Source of the DNA: Membranipora membranacea
Lineage: Eukaryota > Bryozoa > Gymnolaemata > Cheilostomatida > Membraniporidae
Direction: 5' to 3'
NCBI GenBank assembly: GCA_914767715.1
Contig: OU612067.1
Span: 13,767,001-13,831,000, forward strand
DNA: 64,000 nt
The notes under the pieces were generated by a model. It saw only the letters and a program-made list of their open reading frames with translations. It did not search any database and had not been told where the DNA came from. Position numbers and translations under genes: made by a program. Shown here piece by piece: positions 47,801 to 57,900 of this stretch. Position 1 is the stretch's first letter. Each line of letters opens with the position of its first letter.

Positions 47801-50579
47801 CAGTTACATTTCATCATAAACTTACCTCCATTGACGAGAGTATTAGCTGATACACTGGTACTGAGACAGAATTCCAGTAGAGGTTTACAGATCTCTATAA
47901 ATCTGTTCTCTATTTCACCGTGAGACTGTAGCCTCTGTATGAGAGACCACCAGCAGAGGATACGAGCCTGCAGAGACTCAGGCTCCTCCACTCGGTTACT
48001 CTTAGTCAGGGGGATAGACAGCTGATTCAATACTCCGACTTGTAACAGGTAGGCTAAAAGAAGATGTATGGTATATATATATGTACTGTATTTCATATAT
48101 GTTATGACAAATTACCTATTTCATAACGATGGTCTATTCAAAATTGAAACATGACTACCAGAAAGGAATAAATCAAATGACAACAACAACTGCCGCTGCC
48201 CACAAATAAGCTATTTAGTAGTTTCTATTACGATGGGCTATATTTCCATGCAGAAAATATGAACGACATGTTCCAACTGGTTTTAACATATTACACCATA
48301 CTCTTTTATACTACACGAATAAAGTTGAGTTGAAGACAATCTGCATGATGTCTTAGGGTCAGATAGATATAGTGATTTTCAAACACAGAGTGTATGGTAA
48401 ATCAATGAATATTTACCCCATGAGCTTAGGCTAACAAATGAGAAAAAAATCATGGAAGACAACAATTCGATTTTGACAGATTTACGCAACAGGCATGTAG
48501 ATATACTTACGCATAGATAACGTCTCAATAAGGATCCTCCATGATTTGAAGGCAGCTGCCTGCCTTGTAGGATAACTCTTACTGAATGCCTTACAGAACG
48601 CTGACAGATATAGATTAGTGGTGTACATGTTCTCTAGCTCAGAACCCATAATGATCACTAGTAGACCCCATAGTCTGATAGCAAAGAGTTTGTGCTCCTC
48701 AGACACTTTGCCTTTGTTGTCGTTTAGGACATAAGTGATGTTGGCAATGACATTTTCCTGCAAAAAAATGCAGAATTTTCGTTCCCGTTGAACAGGCGTC
48801 TGAGATGAACGATTGCAAATAACTCCTGGATTGGTACAGCACGATTTGCAGCAAATATTTTTGGGGGAATTTCCAACTGACATCCTATCTTATCCGGTAT
48901 GAATTTCAAGTATAACACAACTTCTCATGAAAGAAAAGTCAATGATTATTTCAATCTCAGTATAGGCTTTCTAATACCATAATGCCACCAAATTGCAAAA
49001 AGCAGTCTGTGCACTCAAGACTAGGATGATGAGCTAATACTTACCGATACATCAGAGATGATTGATCTGATCTCGTTCCTATACCGCTCCTCTGTGAGGT
49101 GATCGTAGGCCAGATCTATCATCTGTTGGGAGTACGACCTGAATGTAGCGTTCTCTTGATGTGCGCAATATGGCAGAACCAGAGAAAACCATATCTTAGT
49201 ATTCTTATTCATACAAGCTGTCTGTGTACGATATAGTCTGTCGGGAAATAAGACGACAAAACATTATGACATATTCATATTATGCATTTGAGCTTCAAGG
49301 AAGTGACCCATATTATAATCACCAAAAATTGAACTTTTAATGAGGTTGGTATTCTGCTATAAAGAAACAAACGTTCATGGGAGTAAATAAAAGCATGATT
49401 TGAGACCAACCATAAATACGTCATACATACACTATTTTAAGCATGATATTTTTTATCACATGGGGTCCTTACTTAGTAATGAGTTGAAGAACATTTGCTG
49501 CTACTGACAGACTATTCTTGTCTGCAAGTGTCGGACTCTTAATATCTGTGACAGCCCTCTGACAGGCATAGAGAAGGGTGACAAGCTGTTCTCCTATCTG
49601 ATTGGATGATACTATAGCGCTACGCCTGAGTGCCCACAGCAGGTTCCCTGCCTCTCTGCTTTCTTTGGCCACTGTCAATCCTGACACCAGACTGGAGACA
49701 ATGTCACACAGCTGACTGTCCGTCAAGTTTAGACTACAAGAAGTTAACACTTGTATTCAATTTTCCGTGAGCATATCAGTTTGTAGAATCTGGGTCAAGT
49801 ATTGCTGCAAGGTCAAAGTTGGTCTTGTAGATTTTCATGTAACAGTATCAGGAATGGTTTATTGCTGTACCATATGTAAATGGGCATTTTGGGATTACTT
49901 CCTCTCTCTGGCGTGCACTCCATATCCAAGTCATTTTCTCCTGTATATCTACAGTGGTTCTGTCTTTCTCTAATCACGAATAGTAAAACAAATCCATCAT
50001 CTACGGACTGTGTTAGAAAGTTGATCAATAAATATGATACAATCACATAGAAATAAGTCATACCTGTCGGTTTCATCTTCTTTTCCAACATCGACAAGAT
50101 GGCTGATCAGATATATGCTGCCCTGTCTCAGCGGCTTCACGTCTGAATCAAGGTCTTTGATGATGCGAGTGAGTGCATGAGTGTCTGCATTGAGCTCACT
50201 GATGTGACTTTTGCACTTGGATATATACTCTTGTGAATCAATCTGTTGGCTGTCAAAACATGAAACAATAGGTTGTCAATGGACTCACCAAGCAAACTGA
50301 TCATAATGCTTTACATGGATTTGCATGAAAATTCACACTAAAATAAAATGATTCTTGGGTTAAGAAGGGCTTCATAATGAATACCGCTTCAAATCAGTAG
50401 TAACATAAGTCACTAAAAGTAGGCCTGGAGTTAAGGCAACATAGTTTCTAGCCTATCTTCACAAGCCTACTTAGGGGGGGTGGTTCGTCCACCCTCACCT
50501 TGTTCTTTATTTGGCCTTACCTTTGGAGTGATTTATACAGCTCAACTCTGTGTTTGGTCGGTTCCACAAAAGCCCACAT
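31796..50579 (-). CDS. RIF1: Telomere-associated protein RIF1
   Basis: Chromatin protein controlling replication timing (by recruiting PP1 against DDK) and double-strand-break repair choice. I built 26 coding exons: 50521-50579, 50064-50249, 49473-49733, 49045-49237, 48511-48757, 47826-48053, 46810-46938, 45933-46052, 45299-45462, 44597-44680, 43995-44074, 43297-43489, 42903-43058, 41943-42136, 41194-41307, 40727-40894, 40110-40429, 39803-39897, 38546-38749, 35705-38167, 34663-34796, 34207-34318, 33552-33743, 33078-33232, 32619-32812, 31796-31983. All junctions keep phase: 6633 nt, 2210 residues (human about 2470). HEAT/ARM array about 1-765, disordered 766-1940, SILK at 1951-1954, KVKF at 1971-1974, C-terminal helical domain about 2084-2135, stop TGA. 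Start: ATG 50579 (MWAFVEPTKH); an upstream in-frame TAA and an acceptor at about 50627 suggest a 5' UTR intron. If the true start lies in an earlier exon, a few residues are missing. Confidence 0.95.
32318..32359. repeat. 14-bp-stem hairpin in RIF1 last intron
   Basis: TACTTATTCATCGA and its exact reverse complement TCGATGAATAAGTA are separated by a 14-nt loop. No neighbouring A/B box, terminator or coding frame. Confidence 0.6.
33552..34318 (-). other. RIF1: RIF1 exons 22-23: PP1-docking SILK and RVxF-type motifs
   Basis: Exon 22 (34207-34318) encodes TTGSILKRKRVEGSPPDPN and exon 23 (33552-33743) begins PKKVKFNLPEKD. SILK precedes the RVxF-class KVKF by 16 residues. This is the metazoan C-terminal order (human, from memory: SILKRG...VRRVSF), unlike yeast, where the motifs are N-terminal. 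An SP site lies between the motifs. PP1 recruitment is therefore predicted to be conserved. Confidence 0.9.
34050..34195. repeat. 37-bp tandem repeat, four copies
   Basis: Unit core AGAGAAGACAACTTGTCAAA followed by a TATTATAGTTTT-like stretch, starting near 34051, 34088, 34125 and 34162. The array lies just inside the RIF1 intron, ending about 12 bp from the exon 22 donor at 34206. Confidence 0.85.
35058..35586. mobile_element. TTAA-flanked foldback MITE (full-length)
   Basis: TTAA at 35058-35061 and 35583-35586 bound a 529-bp element whose two halves are inverted copies over more than 200 bp each: the left arm has ATAGTCTGGCAGCTAGTTCT, the right arm its complement with few changes. TTAA duplication is typical of piggyBac-type insertion. 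No ORF. It sits in a RIF1 intron about 120 bp from the exon 20 donor. A shorter relative is at 42435-42780. Confidence 0.8.
35705..38167 (-). other. RIF1: RIF1 large exon 20: disordered region with SQ cluster
   Basis: A single 2463-nt exon (821 codons, residues 1066-1886). Ser/Thr/Asp/Glu/Lys-rich, with no folded domain visible. The first part (about 1128-1227) holds 11 SQ dipeptides in 100 residues, a dense ATM/ATR-type site cluster. Basic islands RRSRRSKVVKR and KKRKRRQKSPR could be nuclear localisation signals. The C-terminal end carries RSVLKGKHGVSPSPNR, which resembles SP-type CDK sites. It corresponds to the giant low-complexity exon of vertebrate RIF1. The long plus-strand ORF at 36288-36731 is antisense shadow. 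Confidence 0.92.
39035..39528. repeat. (GTAG)n/(GTAT)n tetranucleotide microsatellite
   Basis: Nearly 500 bp of GTAGGTAGGTATGTAG-type tetranucleotides in a RIF1 intron (between 38749 and 39803). On the minus strand it gives an artefactual Tyr-Leu-Pro-Thr ORF. Confidence 0.95.
40110..40429 (-). other. RIF1: RIF1 exon 17 with encoded TTKQ repeats
   Basis: This exon encodes an imperfect repeat: TPTTKQTTPSSRKATPS, then TTKQDTPTTKQATTKQ. Six or more TP/TTKQ units of about 8 residues are visible as 24-27-bp DNA repeats. The TP sites are potential proline-directed kinase targets. Borders and phase are supported on both sides. Confidence 0.85.
42400..42880 (-). mobile_element. SINE (family of 4843-5052) interrupted by another element
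   Basis: 42400-42434 (AGCATGGGCGGC, TCGGTTGCC) and 42784-42880 (CTCTGTTTGCAGGCAGGTCG ... CCAAACGACTGAGCC) together match the SINE at 4843-5052. The interruption is the foldback element at 42435-42780. The box A end is recognisable as GGCTCAGTCGTTTGGAGC on the minus strand. Confidence 0.75.
42435..42780. mobile_element. Foldback MITE inserted in a SINE
   Basis: Inverted ends of about 65 bp (CTACAGTATGACTAATACAA at the left; the right end reads CTACAGTAAGACTAAAACAA on the minus strand). Shared body with 35058-35586 (TCTGACAGCTAGTTCTGCAG) but shorter. The right edge is TTAA; the left edge is TTCAA, a degraded TTAA. Located in the RIF1 intron between exons 13 and 14. Confidence 0.8.
43815..43905. 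repeat. Dispersed repeat shared with 16915-17020
   Basis: CTCTGATTGTAGGAGTC, GTACCTAACATATTCC and CTCCTGTCACACCA match the EDC4-intron copy in order. No termini could be defined. Confidence 0.55.
44764..44792. repeat. (AT)n microsatellite
   Basis: Uninterrupted TA dinucleotides in a RIF1 intron. Confidence 0.95.
45677..45780. repeat. GCGTCAGTGCATAAG minisatellite
   Basis: Six copies of a 15-18-bp unit (GCGTCAGTGCATAAG plus CT or G) in the RIF1 intron between exons 8 and 9. One unit carries AGAGCATAAG instead of AGTGCATAAG. Confidence 0.92.
46136..46450. mobile_element. Probable degraded retroelement 3' part with (AAT)n
   Basis: An AAT triplet run (46137-46156) leads into a stretch with repeated TAAAAT/AATAAAAT and then GGGCAGGGAATTCCAGAGGG. 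The last motif resembles the GGCAGxGxATTCCAxAGG signature I recall from invertebrate non-LTR elements. No frame survives. Confidence 0.3.
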
Positions 50580-50840
50580 CTTGTTCAGCTTTGTTGTAAT
50601 ACAAAAGTTGTTTCTCCTCACCGACCTCAAACTTTCTGTCTGAAATTATAAATGAGAAGTGAGTAATTGACATGATGGCACTTTCTTTACTCAAACGGGT
50701 CCGACCACCTAAGACGTGTACATAATCATGATTTCGTGTGATGTTTTGTTATTTTTCAGCCTAATACCTATAATAAAGATCGTTTACTTGGGTTTACAAT
50801 ATTTGTGACTGCCTTTGCTTTGAGTGTGAGGCGTCCCTCC

Positions 50841-51549
50841 CATGGGCCCCTGGGACTTACATGTCTTTACTTTGCCAATGTCCAGTATCAACCACCCAGA
50901 AAACACCAAACAGGGTAAGACACAAATTTTTTTTTTTTTACAACCTACCTTGAAATCTCTCACACTAACTCACACCTCCCTCCTCTTTCATTTGCTTCAG
51001 GTTTGAAGGTTCTAGCACAAACAGAGCTGACTTTATGGACCAGAGAAAAAAGATGTTAACAAAAACCTGAGTAGGCTGAAATGGCTGCATGAGTATTGAC
51101 ATCCCCACATGATTATAATACTTTTTTTTTATTTCACTAAATTGGTTATTTTTACACTCATATATGATTTCTCATAGTTTATTAGAAGCTTAAAAATCAA
51201 TGAATATAATTTAGAAATCATATATGAGTGTAAAAAGAACCAATTTAGTGAAATAAAAAAAAAGTACAATATTCATGTGGGTATGCCAATACTCATGCAG
51301 CCATTTCAGCCTACTCAGGTTTTTGTTAACATCTTTTTTCTCTGGTCCATAAAGTCAGCTCTGTTTGTGCTAAAACCTTCAAACCTGAAGCAAATGATAG
51401 AGGAAGGAGGTGTGAGTTAGGGCGAGAGATTTCAAGGAAGGTTGTAAAAAACATTTTTTGTGTCTTAGGCCTACCCTGTTTGGTGTTTTTTTGGGTGGTT
51501 GATACTGGACATTGGCAAAGTAAAGACATGTTAGTCCAAGGGGCCCATG
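50841..51549. mobile_element. 709-bp foldback element with 8-bp target-site duplication
   Basis: Arms of about 330 bp (50841-51172 and 51213-51549) are inverted copies with only scattered differences, around a 40-bp spacer. The outer ends are CATGGGCCCCTGGGACT and, inverted, CATGGGCCCCTTGGACT. Both flanks carry GTCCCTCC (50833-50840 and 51550-51557), an 8-bp duplication as made by hAT- or P-type transposases. No ORF. About 260 bp upstream of the first RIF1 coding exon, so probably in its 5' intron. Confidence 0.88.
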
Positions 51550-52207
51550 GTCCCTCCCTCTTCTACATCATATTGAACATAATCTGGAACAAACTTCAAA
51601 GATGTATTTTTTTTCAAAAAAATAAAACTTTTTATGTGATTGACCCCCTGTGCGGTAGCCTGTTTTGAGAATTAGGCTTCAGCCTTCTTCTCGAACATAT
51701 GAACTTAACATGTTCATTGTCCAACCTCTGCAGGAGGCCATCATTGCAGGCGACCTGCAGCTCACACCATACCCTTGCCACACAGCATGACCTCTTGTGT
51801 GGGCAGCCTCACAGATCACTAATCAGCAGATTTACTTTACGAGGTTGGCGATCGAGTCAATTGAGCCCCCACATGACAGGTGTTAGTGAGTGGGCAATCC
51901 CCTAGTGTATGTACATGTACATGCACACTGAGTTTTCAGGAGGTGTCACATGCATACATTACATATATATATATATCTATAAATATAAGCTTATCACTAT
52001 TGAACAGGCGATACATAGGGCAGGCCTATATCATACACACTATATGTTGTATGATGTGCGTATGACATTTCAATCAATTCAATGACAAGTTACCTGTAAT
52101 AGAATTCTTTTTGTTATCTGTACACTTCTAAGAAAACCTCTATAAATAAATAAATAATAAATTCATAAATAATATATTGCATAATATTTTGTGTCATGTA
52201 TAATATT

Positions 52208-52239
52208 AGCCTGTATTGACAAGCCTGTCAAGACAGGCT
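52208..52239. repeat. Short hairpin AGCCTGTATTGACA
   Basis: AGCCTGTATTGACA, a 4-nt loop, then TGTCAAGACAGGCT: 13 of 14 pairs. The same AGCCTGTCTTGACA motif recurs in another inverted arrangement at 53834-53878. Confidence 0.6.
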
Positions 52240-52790
52240 GAGGCTACATCTATCTATATGGATATATAGGCTTACTGTAACTGCAGCACAGTAGGAGTAA
52301 GAGTAGAGCGGTAGTAGCAAAATTGAAAATACACAGAGGTGACACTCACTCACAGCCACAGTCACTCACAGCCACAGAGACTGAGAGAGAATGAATGTAG
52401 ATAATAAGAGTTTAGAACCTGCAGCAAGGAGTTAGAGAGACTCCATGCATGCAGCTAGTTCAATGCATACCGCAATTATTATTACTAATAACTTATAAAG
52501 AAAGTATTATTTATTGATATAAATAAATTACTTTAGATTTAGTTAGTTTAGTTTATTTTAATAAATAACATAACAACAATGAACAACAACAGACAGAGCA
52601 AGCAAGGCTAATAATCCAATTATTATCAGAGATAGATTAGATCTACCATATCACCTTAAATCATGTTCAAGACATCAGTTCTGGGAGAATGTATCTTTTT
52701 GTAAGTTATTATATGTAGCTGTCACAGCTCAGAATTTCCAAATGTTTTGAAATATTCAATAAAAAATGTGCTGACAGAGTAGATTGTCTC

Positions 52791-52800
52791 GTTCCCGCGC
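52791..52800. promoter_or_regulatory. E2F-like site upstream of RIF1
   Basis: GTTCCCGCGC contains TTCCCGC, an E2F core. It lies 2.2 kb upstream of the RIF1 start codon in otherwise AT-rich DNA. Cell-cycle control of RIF1 would fit, but the transcription start is not known. Confidence 0.3.
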
Positions 52801-53573
52801 TACAGCCAAAATTGAGATCCGGTTAAATGACCGATTCCAATAAATCGTATTTTTGACGCGAAATTGAACTTTCAAGGAGAGGCAACTCTTTTATGGTCTG
52901 TAAACCGGAATTATTGGACAAAACTCCTTGATACAACAGAGGATAATAAAAGAGAAATATTTGGAGAGATATTAAGCAATGCATACCTGTTCTGTTCACA
53001 GCACAGCCAAAGATTAGTGATATGATATGGATAGCAATAGTTAACTTAAATAGATAGATTGTATCTTATTGTGTATTAGTTTTAATCCTGATCAAGCAAC
53101 ATAAATAAACATTGAGTACTCTCCATATAACGCACCAGCACATACACTAGAAATGAATGACAATAAATAGATTAATCCCCGCTGTAGCATAATAGATAAA
53201 TGAAAACAAATCATGGTCTTAATGACACTGTGGCTTCTTGCCCAGTCGAGAGTAATATGTATCATAGTTTATATTCAACAGCTGTGAAACGTAGATGTTA
53301 AATTTGTAATAAAAAGACTAACTCTAAAAGCATAGTTGTTAATATACAAAAGTCAACGCGTATATACCCAGAGATACAACAATTAGTATCCTAATTCACT
53401 CCCTGCACTTAGGTAAAATCATTGCTGCGGCCATGGGGGTTTGGCTTGCAGAAATATTTTGACTACTATCCAAGACAGTCATAAAACTTCATTCTACACT
53501 CATCATCCATTCTTTGGCCTATATTCACTCATAATAAGTTTTTTCTCTCTAGAGCACGCCATTATATTATCAA

Positions 53574-53824
53574 CAAGATCCTCAATAGATCGCTTCTCGG
53601 CCTATAGGCTAAGATCAAAGTGTCACTGCCAATTAGCGCCAGTTCAGTTTTGGCAGCTTGCTGCACACTTATGATTAGGAGGTCCTCTATGGCCTCACCT
53701 CTAGGATGCATTCTAGTTTTCTAGGATGTATCACATTCTCAGTATGAGGATAAGGGCACCTTGCGTCCCTCTTTAGGGGCAGCCCAATCTTCTGTTTCTT
53801 AGCAAACAGCAAGATCCTCTATAG
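53574..53824 (+). mobile_element. Chimeric retroelement with U2 snRNA 5' head
   Basis: From 53589 the sequence ATCGCTTCTCGGCCTATAGG then CTAAGATCAAAGTGT matches the first 34 nt of U2 snRNA, starting exactly at its 5' end, with an altered stem-I loop (TATA for TTTT) and one inserted A. The remaining about 185 bp is not U2. The whole is flanked by 15-bp direct repeats CAAGATCCTCAATAG (53574-53588) and CAAGATCCTCTATAG (53810-53824), which differ by one base. The structure fits reverse transcription of a U2-containing chimeric RNA. The U2 branch-site-binding and Sm regions are missing, so it is not a functional snRNA. Confidence 0.7.
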
Positions 53825-54956
53825 TCAGGATTAGCCTGTCTTGACAAGATTTGTCAAGCTTGTCGACAAGCTAAGTCAGGATGTGGTTGATAGAGGAATT
53901 CAACTTCCAGCAACCTTTTATTGTTGCAGATTCTTTTAATCATGCAGGAACAGGTTCTTCACTCAGACCTGGTGGTGATTTTGTAAAGCATATATCCTAA
54001 TTCCGCAGAAATCTCTTCCAAGTGTAACCGCAGCAGATGGAAAAACCCAGTTATACAACATAAAATATATGAAGCTTGAGCTAGATTTAATAAGTCATCC
54101 GACTTTGAAAAGTAGCTTTTTCTGACTCAATGCGCTACCTGAAATACTGTTGTCATACTCTCAAAGATCTTATCTCTTTAGACAACTGGATATTAAACAC
54201 TGTCATTAACTGATACAATTTTGTTGATTTTCTGTATTAATAAACTCTGATATTGACAATAATAAAATAAAAACATAGCCATGTAAGTTATGTTAAAGCT
54301 AATGGTGAGATGACAACTCATACGTATGCAAAATGCCTTGATATACGTCAGGCGAACAGCACAAGCCAGATGAATTTACAGACACACCTCAAGTTGAAGG
54401 TGTCCGCCAAGCCTGTACACTATTCACAAACAAACCCTTATAGCTTTGTCATAAGAGATATAAGAATAAACGTATTATAATATAGAAACTTTGTGAGAAC
54501 GTAGAGGGTAATACTTTGAAATAACATTAAGAAATATACAAAAAAATAATGTAGTTGCAGTCATAAGGAATGGAAAATAACCCAATCGTAGCTTCAGCCA
54601 CTATCATTGAAGCAGCGTCTATACCCAAAACCACTGTATACGATACATATTATGGATAAATCGTAAAATACAATAAACGTAAGTAGTTATGTCTAAGTGA
54701 TAAAACAAAATAGACTTCATAGACTCTGATGAAATGCAAAAATATCTGTTAGGATTCTAACACACACTAAAAAAATATGTGTCATGTCCGTGTAAGGAGA
54801 AATAAACCGAAACCTTTAGTGTCATGAAATCATACGGGGGTAACACAAAAAAGCTCATCACAGCAATCTACTCGATATCCTCATATATACTGTATAACTG
54901 ATATACTTCATATACGCAATATATTTGTATACGTAGCATACATCGCATTTCAGTGC

Positions 54957-57900
54957 TCAGTACATGAGTCCGGTAAAGGGTGATATTTTATTTGGAATGA
55001 TCTGTGCATCTCCCTCGTCAGTGATATGGAGGGAGTAGTAGTGGGGGTCGTAAGGTCGCCCGAGGTGATCGCGGATAGAGTTGAACACCTCAGCGTATGT
55101 TTGGTCCAGCTGGTCTTTGAGGTGATGTTTGTTTCGGATGAGATCCTCCTAAAATCAGAAAAATGGATTCATCAAAATCATTGCTACAGACTTTCGAACA
55201 ACAGTGTCTACCCCTGTTAAGTGTCTACCCCTGTTTAGTGTCTAGCCCTGTTTAGCTTTCACCCCTGTCTTGAATCTACCCCTGACAAGTGTCCACTCCT
55301 GTCTAGTGTCTTCCCCTCGCTAGTGTCTACCCCTTTCTAGTGTCTACTCTCTTGTCCCTACCCCTTTCTAGTGTCTACCCCTGCTCATTTCTAGTAGAGC
55401 AACTCATTTGAGACCTCTCTACGCATAAATCTCTATTGTTCATTTAAAGAATGTGTCACATTCTTTCATTGACCTTGATCACAGTTGGCAGGCAAGCTAC
55501 TAGCCAACATATTGGCTAGCATGCCATACTAATGGAAGGTATTTGGTTTTAATCGCTTCCAAATTTAACTTATTTCAGCCACACATAGGACTTCAACCTG
55601 GTAATGAGAATTTTAAGACGGGACGCCTTGTTCCTCCCTCACACACTCAAGGACACATAATTATGACCATTTTGATTGACAGGTATAGTGATACTTGGCA
55701 CTGATGGTATGGTTGTATATATAGGTCAGTATTGTACCCATTATGATTGTATTTGTAGGTCAGCATTGAACCCAATATGATTGTATATATAGGTCAGTGT
55801 TTGACACAAAATAATTGTATATATAGGTCAGTATTGTGTCCAATATGATTGTATATATAGGTCAGTTACCTTGTCTCTCACAAGCTCAGTTCTTTTTCTC
55901 TTCAGGTCATGTATCTCCTCTTCCAGTCCTGATAGCTCACTCATCTTTTTCTTACGGCAGTTCTGTGCGGCAACCTTCAAGGACAAAAAATCCATTTAAT
56001 TAATCATCAAATTTCTCAATTAATCACTAAGGTTTTTGCCTAACATTAGATCACGCTTTGCTAACACGCTCCTGTATGCACTGGGGATTATGGCCTATGG
56101 GACCATGGGCTGTGAGAGCATAGCACCGCAGGCAATTCGACACCATCGCCTGTGGTGTTGTTAGAAGGAGATCTGTATAGTGTCAGATGATGAAAACTTG
56201 ACCATTTCATCACCAAACATAACAGTCAAGATACGTTATTATATATTACATATCATATATATAAGCTACACCTGTAATACATTATAAATCATCCATATTG
56301 TGGGTTTAGTGTGAATTCCTACCCAAAGTGAGTCTATCTAGCAAATATTTATTATGAACCTTCCTGTCGGTTGTTCTTCAGGTTTGCACTGAAATACCTA
56401 TTTTTGACATTGATAGCCAGGAAAATCATCATAATCAGAGAGAATGCAGCACAAGACACTTATACTGACCACAAGCCTTCTTAGTGACACTATGGCTATC
56501 AGTGTCAGGAATGTTTAGTGCCATGACAGCCTAACTACCGACTAACAGTATGGATGAAAACCTAAACCAGGATACAACAAACGTTTCGAAACAATATGTT
56601 AACCACAGAGGACAAATTTCTTTCAAAACATCCATTGATTAGGCCAGGCTGGATAACGAATTACACAGACAAGGAGATTGAGCCATAAGGTGATATCCTT
56701 ATGTGTTTTGATCCATGACAGAGATATGATTTCCTTTTTTACTAGCGCATCCGCGAATGTAGTAATTTGTTTGTTACCAGAGTAGGGAACAGTTTCTGTG
56801 TAGCACTTCAGTTCACACTATACAATCATGGTTTAAATTTGGCATAAATATCCGTATTGCCAACCAGATTTAGACCATCATTTTCATCACATAAACACAA
56901 ATTGGGCATAACATATTGTACCCAAATTTAGATCATCATTTTCGTCACATAAACTTACATTTATCAATATCTGATATTTATTTAGATATATAATATCGCG
57001 CTAATTATTATTTAATCTTCTCCCTGGATGATGGCCGTAAGCTGAGCCGCTGATATGACACCTATTCAGGTGCGTAGTTCTATGGGAGGCAGGGAGCCAG
57101 GGAGGCGCTGCCTCCCCCACAAAGTTATCTAAAACCGCTATAATTGAATAATCCATGGCAGACTCAACTCCTTTGGGATTTCCATTTACTATTCACAAAA
57201 CCAAAACTGCTTTGGATGAGCGTACAGCACCCCTCGCAGTGATGCTTTTGACCTGCCTCAGTTTTTTGCCTCCCCTACATTTTCCTAAGCTACGCCCCTG
57301 CTATAATTCAAGAGACTATCGTGATATCCTGTTTGTTCTACTTCCACTGCAGCACTGAGAAGAAAAATCACTATAAAATTGATTCACGTAGCCAGCCTCC
57401 AGCCTCCGACTGGCACATAGTTTTGGTCTTACAATGTACGGCATCATTATTCGCATCAATTCCTCATCAATCGCAAAACTATAAAGTTATTTTCCAGTTG
57501 ACACATTGACATTTTTGTAATAAATGAAAAACTTAGTCGGTTAAAAATGTCAGTGAGAATTGATTCCCTCTATAAATGTTTACTCGTGTGGCCAGGTGAC
57601 ACACCAGTATAACTGAGAAGTTATAGCTTATGAACCACTTGCCCAGACCTACTAGGAGTTAACCACCGCTTTGCCTGGACAAGTTTCAAGTCTCTTTTCT
57701 TCTTGCCTTATCTTTATACATTATCTGAGATATATTGTCTTTTTTCCCTTCCTTTTCTCCCCCCCCCCCCCCCTCCCAACCATTGCCATAATTTCTTTGG
57801 CATGTTACATAAAGCATCTAACCAGGATGATATAAAAAGCGTGTAATACAATCTTTACTCGAAGTCATATTCAACATTTTGAAATCTAGAAAATTATTGT

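Larger units (their letters stand above)
41943..50579 (-). other. RIF1: RIF1 N-terminal HEAT-repeat exons (1-14)
   Basis: Helical repeats, residues about 1-765. Recognisable blocks: SLVSGLTVAKESREAGNLLW and QLVTLLYACQRAVTDIK (exon 3), NITYVLNDNKGKVSEEHKLF and NLYLSAFCKAFSKSYPTRQA (5), AAFKSWRILIETLS (5), QARILCWWSLIQRLQSHGEI (6), ECLSFCLRFLGVP (7), TWQLWQSVCRRINQVDQSV (14). The W-L/WWSLI block matches the human KLEVWWYLLMRLG region, and AFKSWRILI matches AFIAWKSLI. In mammals this hook-shaped domain binds DNA and phospho-53BP1. Confidence 0.9.
50580..54956. other. RIF1 upstream / CNC-bZIP downstream intergenic region
   Basis: Both flanking genes are on the minus strand, so this holds the bZIP 3' UTR and the RIF1 promoter and 5' UTR. 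A TTTATT at 53927-53932 (AATAAA on minus) is one candidate bZIP poly(A) signal. Contents: foldback element, hairpin, E2F-like site, U2-headed element. 51560-52200 and 53825-54956 show no recognisable gene. Confidence 0.5.

Noticed and set aside
51699-51905. Plus ORF of 68 codons with Cys/His/Arg-rich sequence
   Set aside because: Considered as a mobile-element remnant, but no motif, partner frame or terminal repeat supports it.
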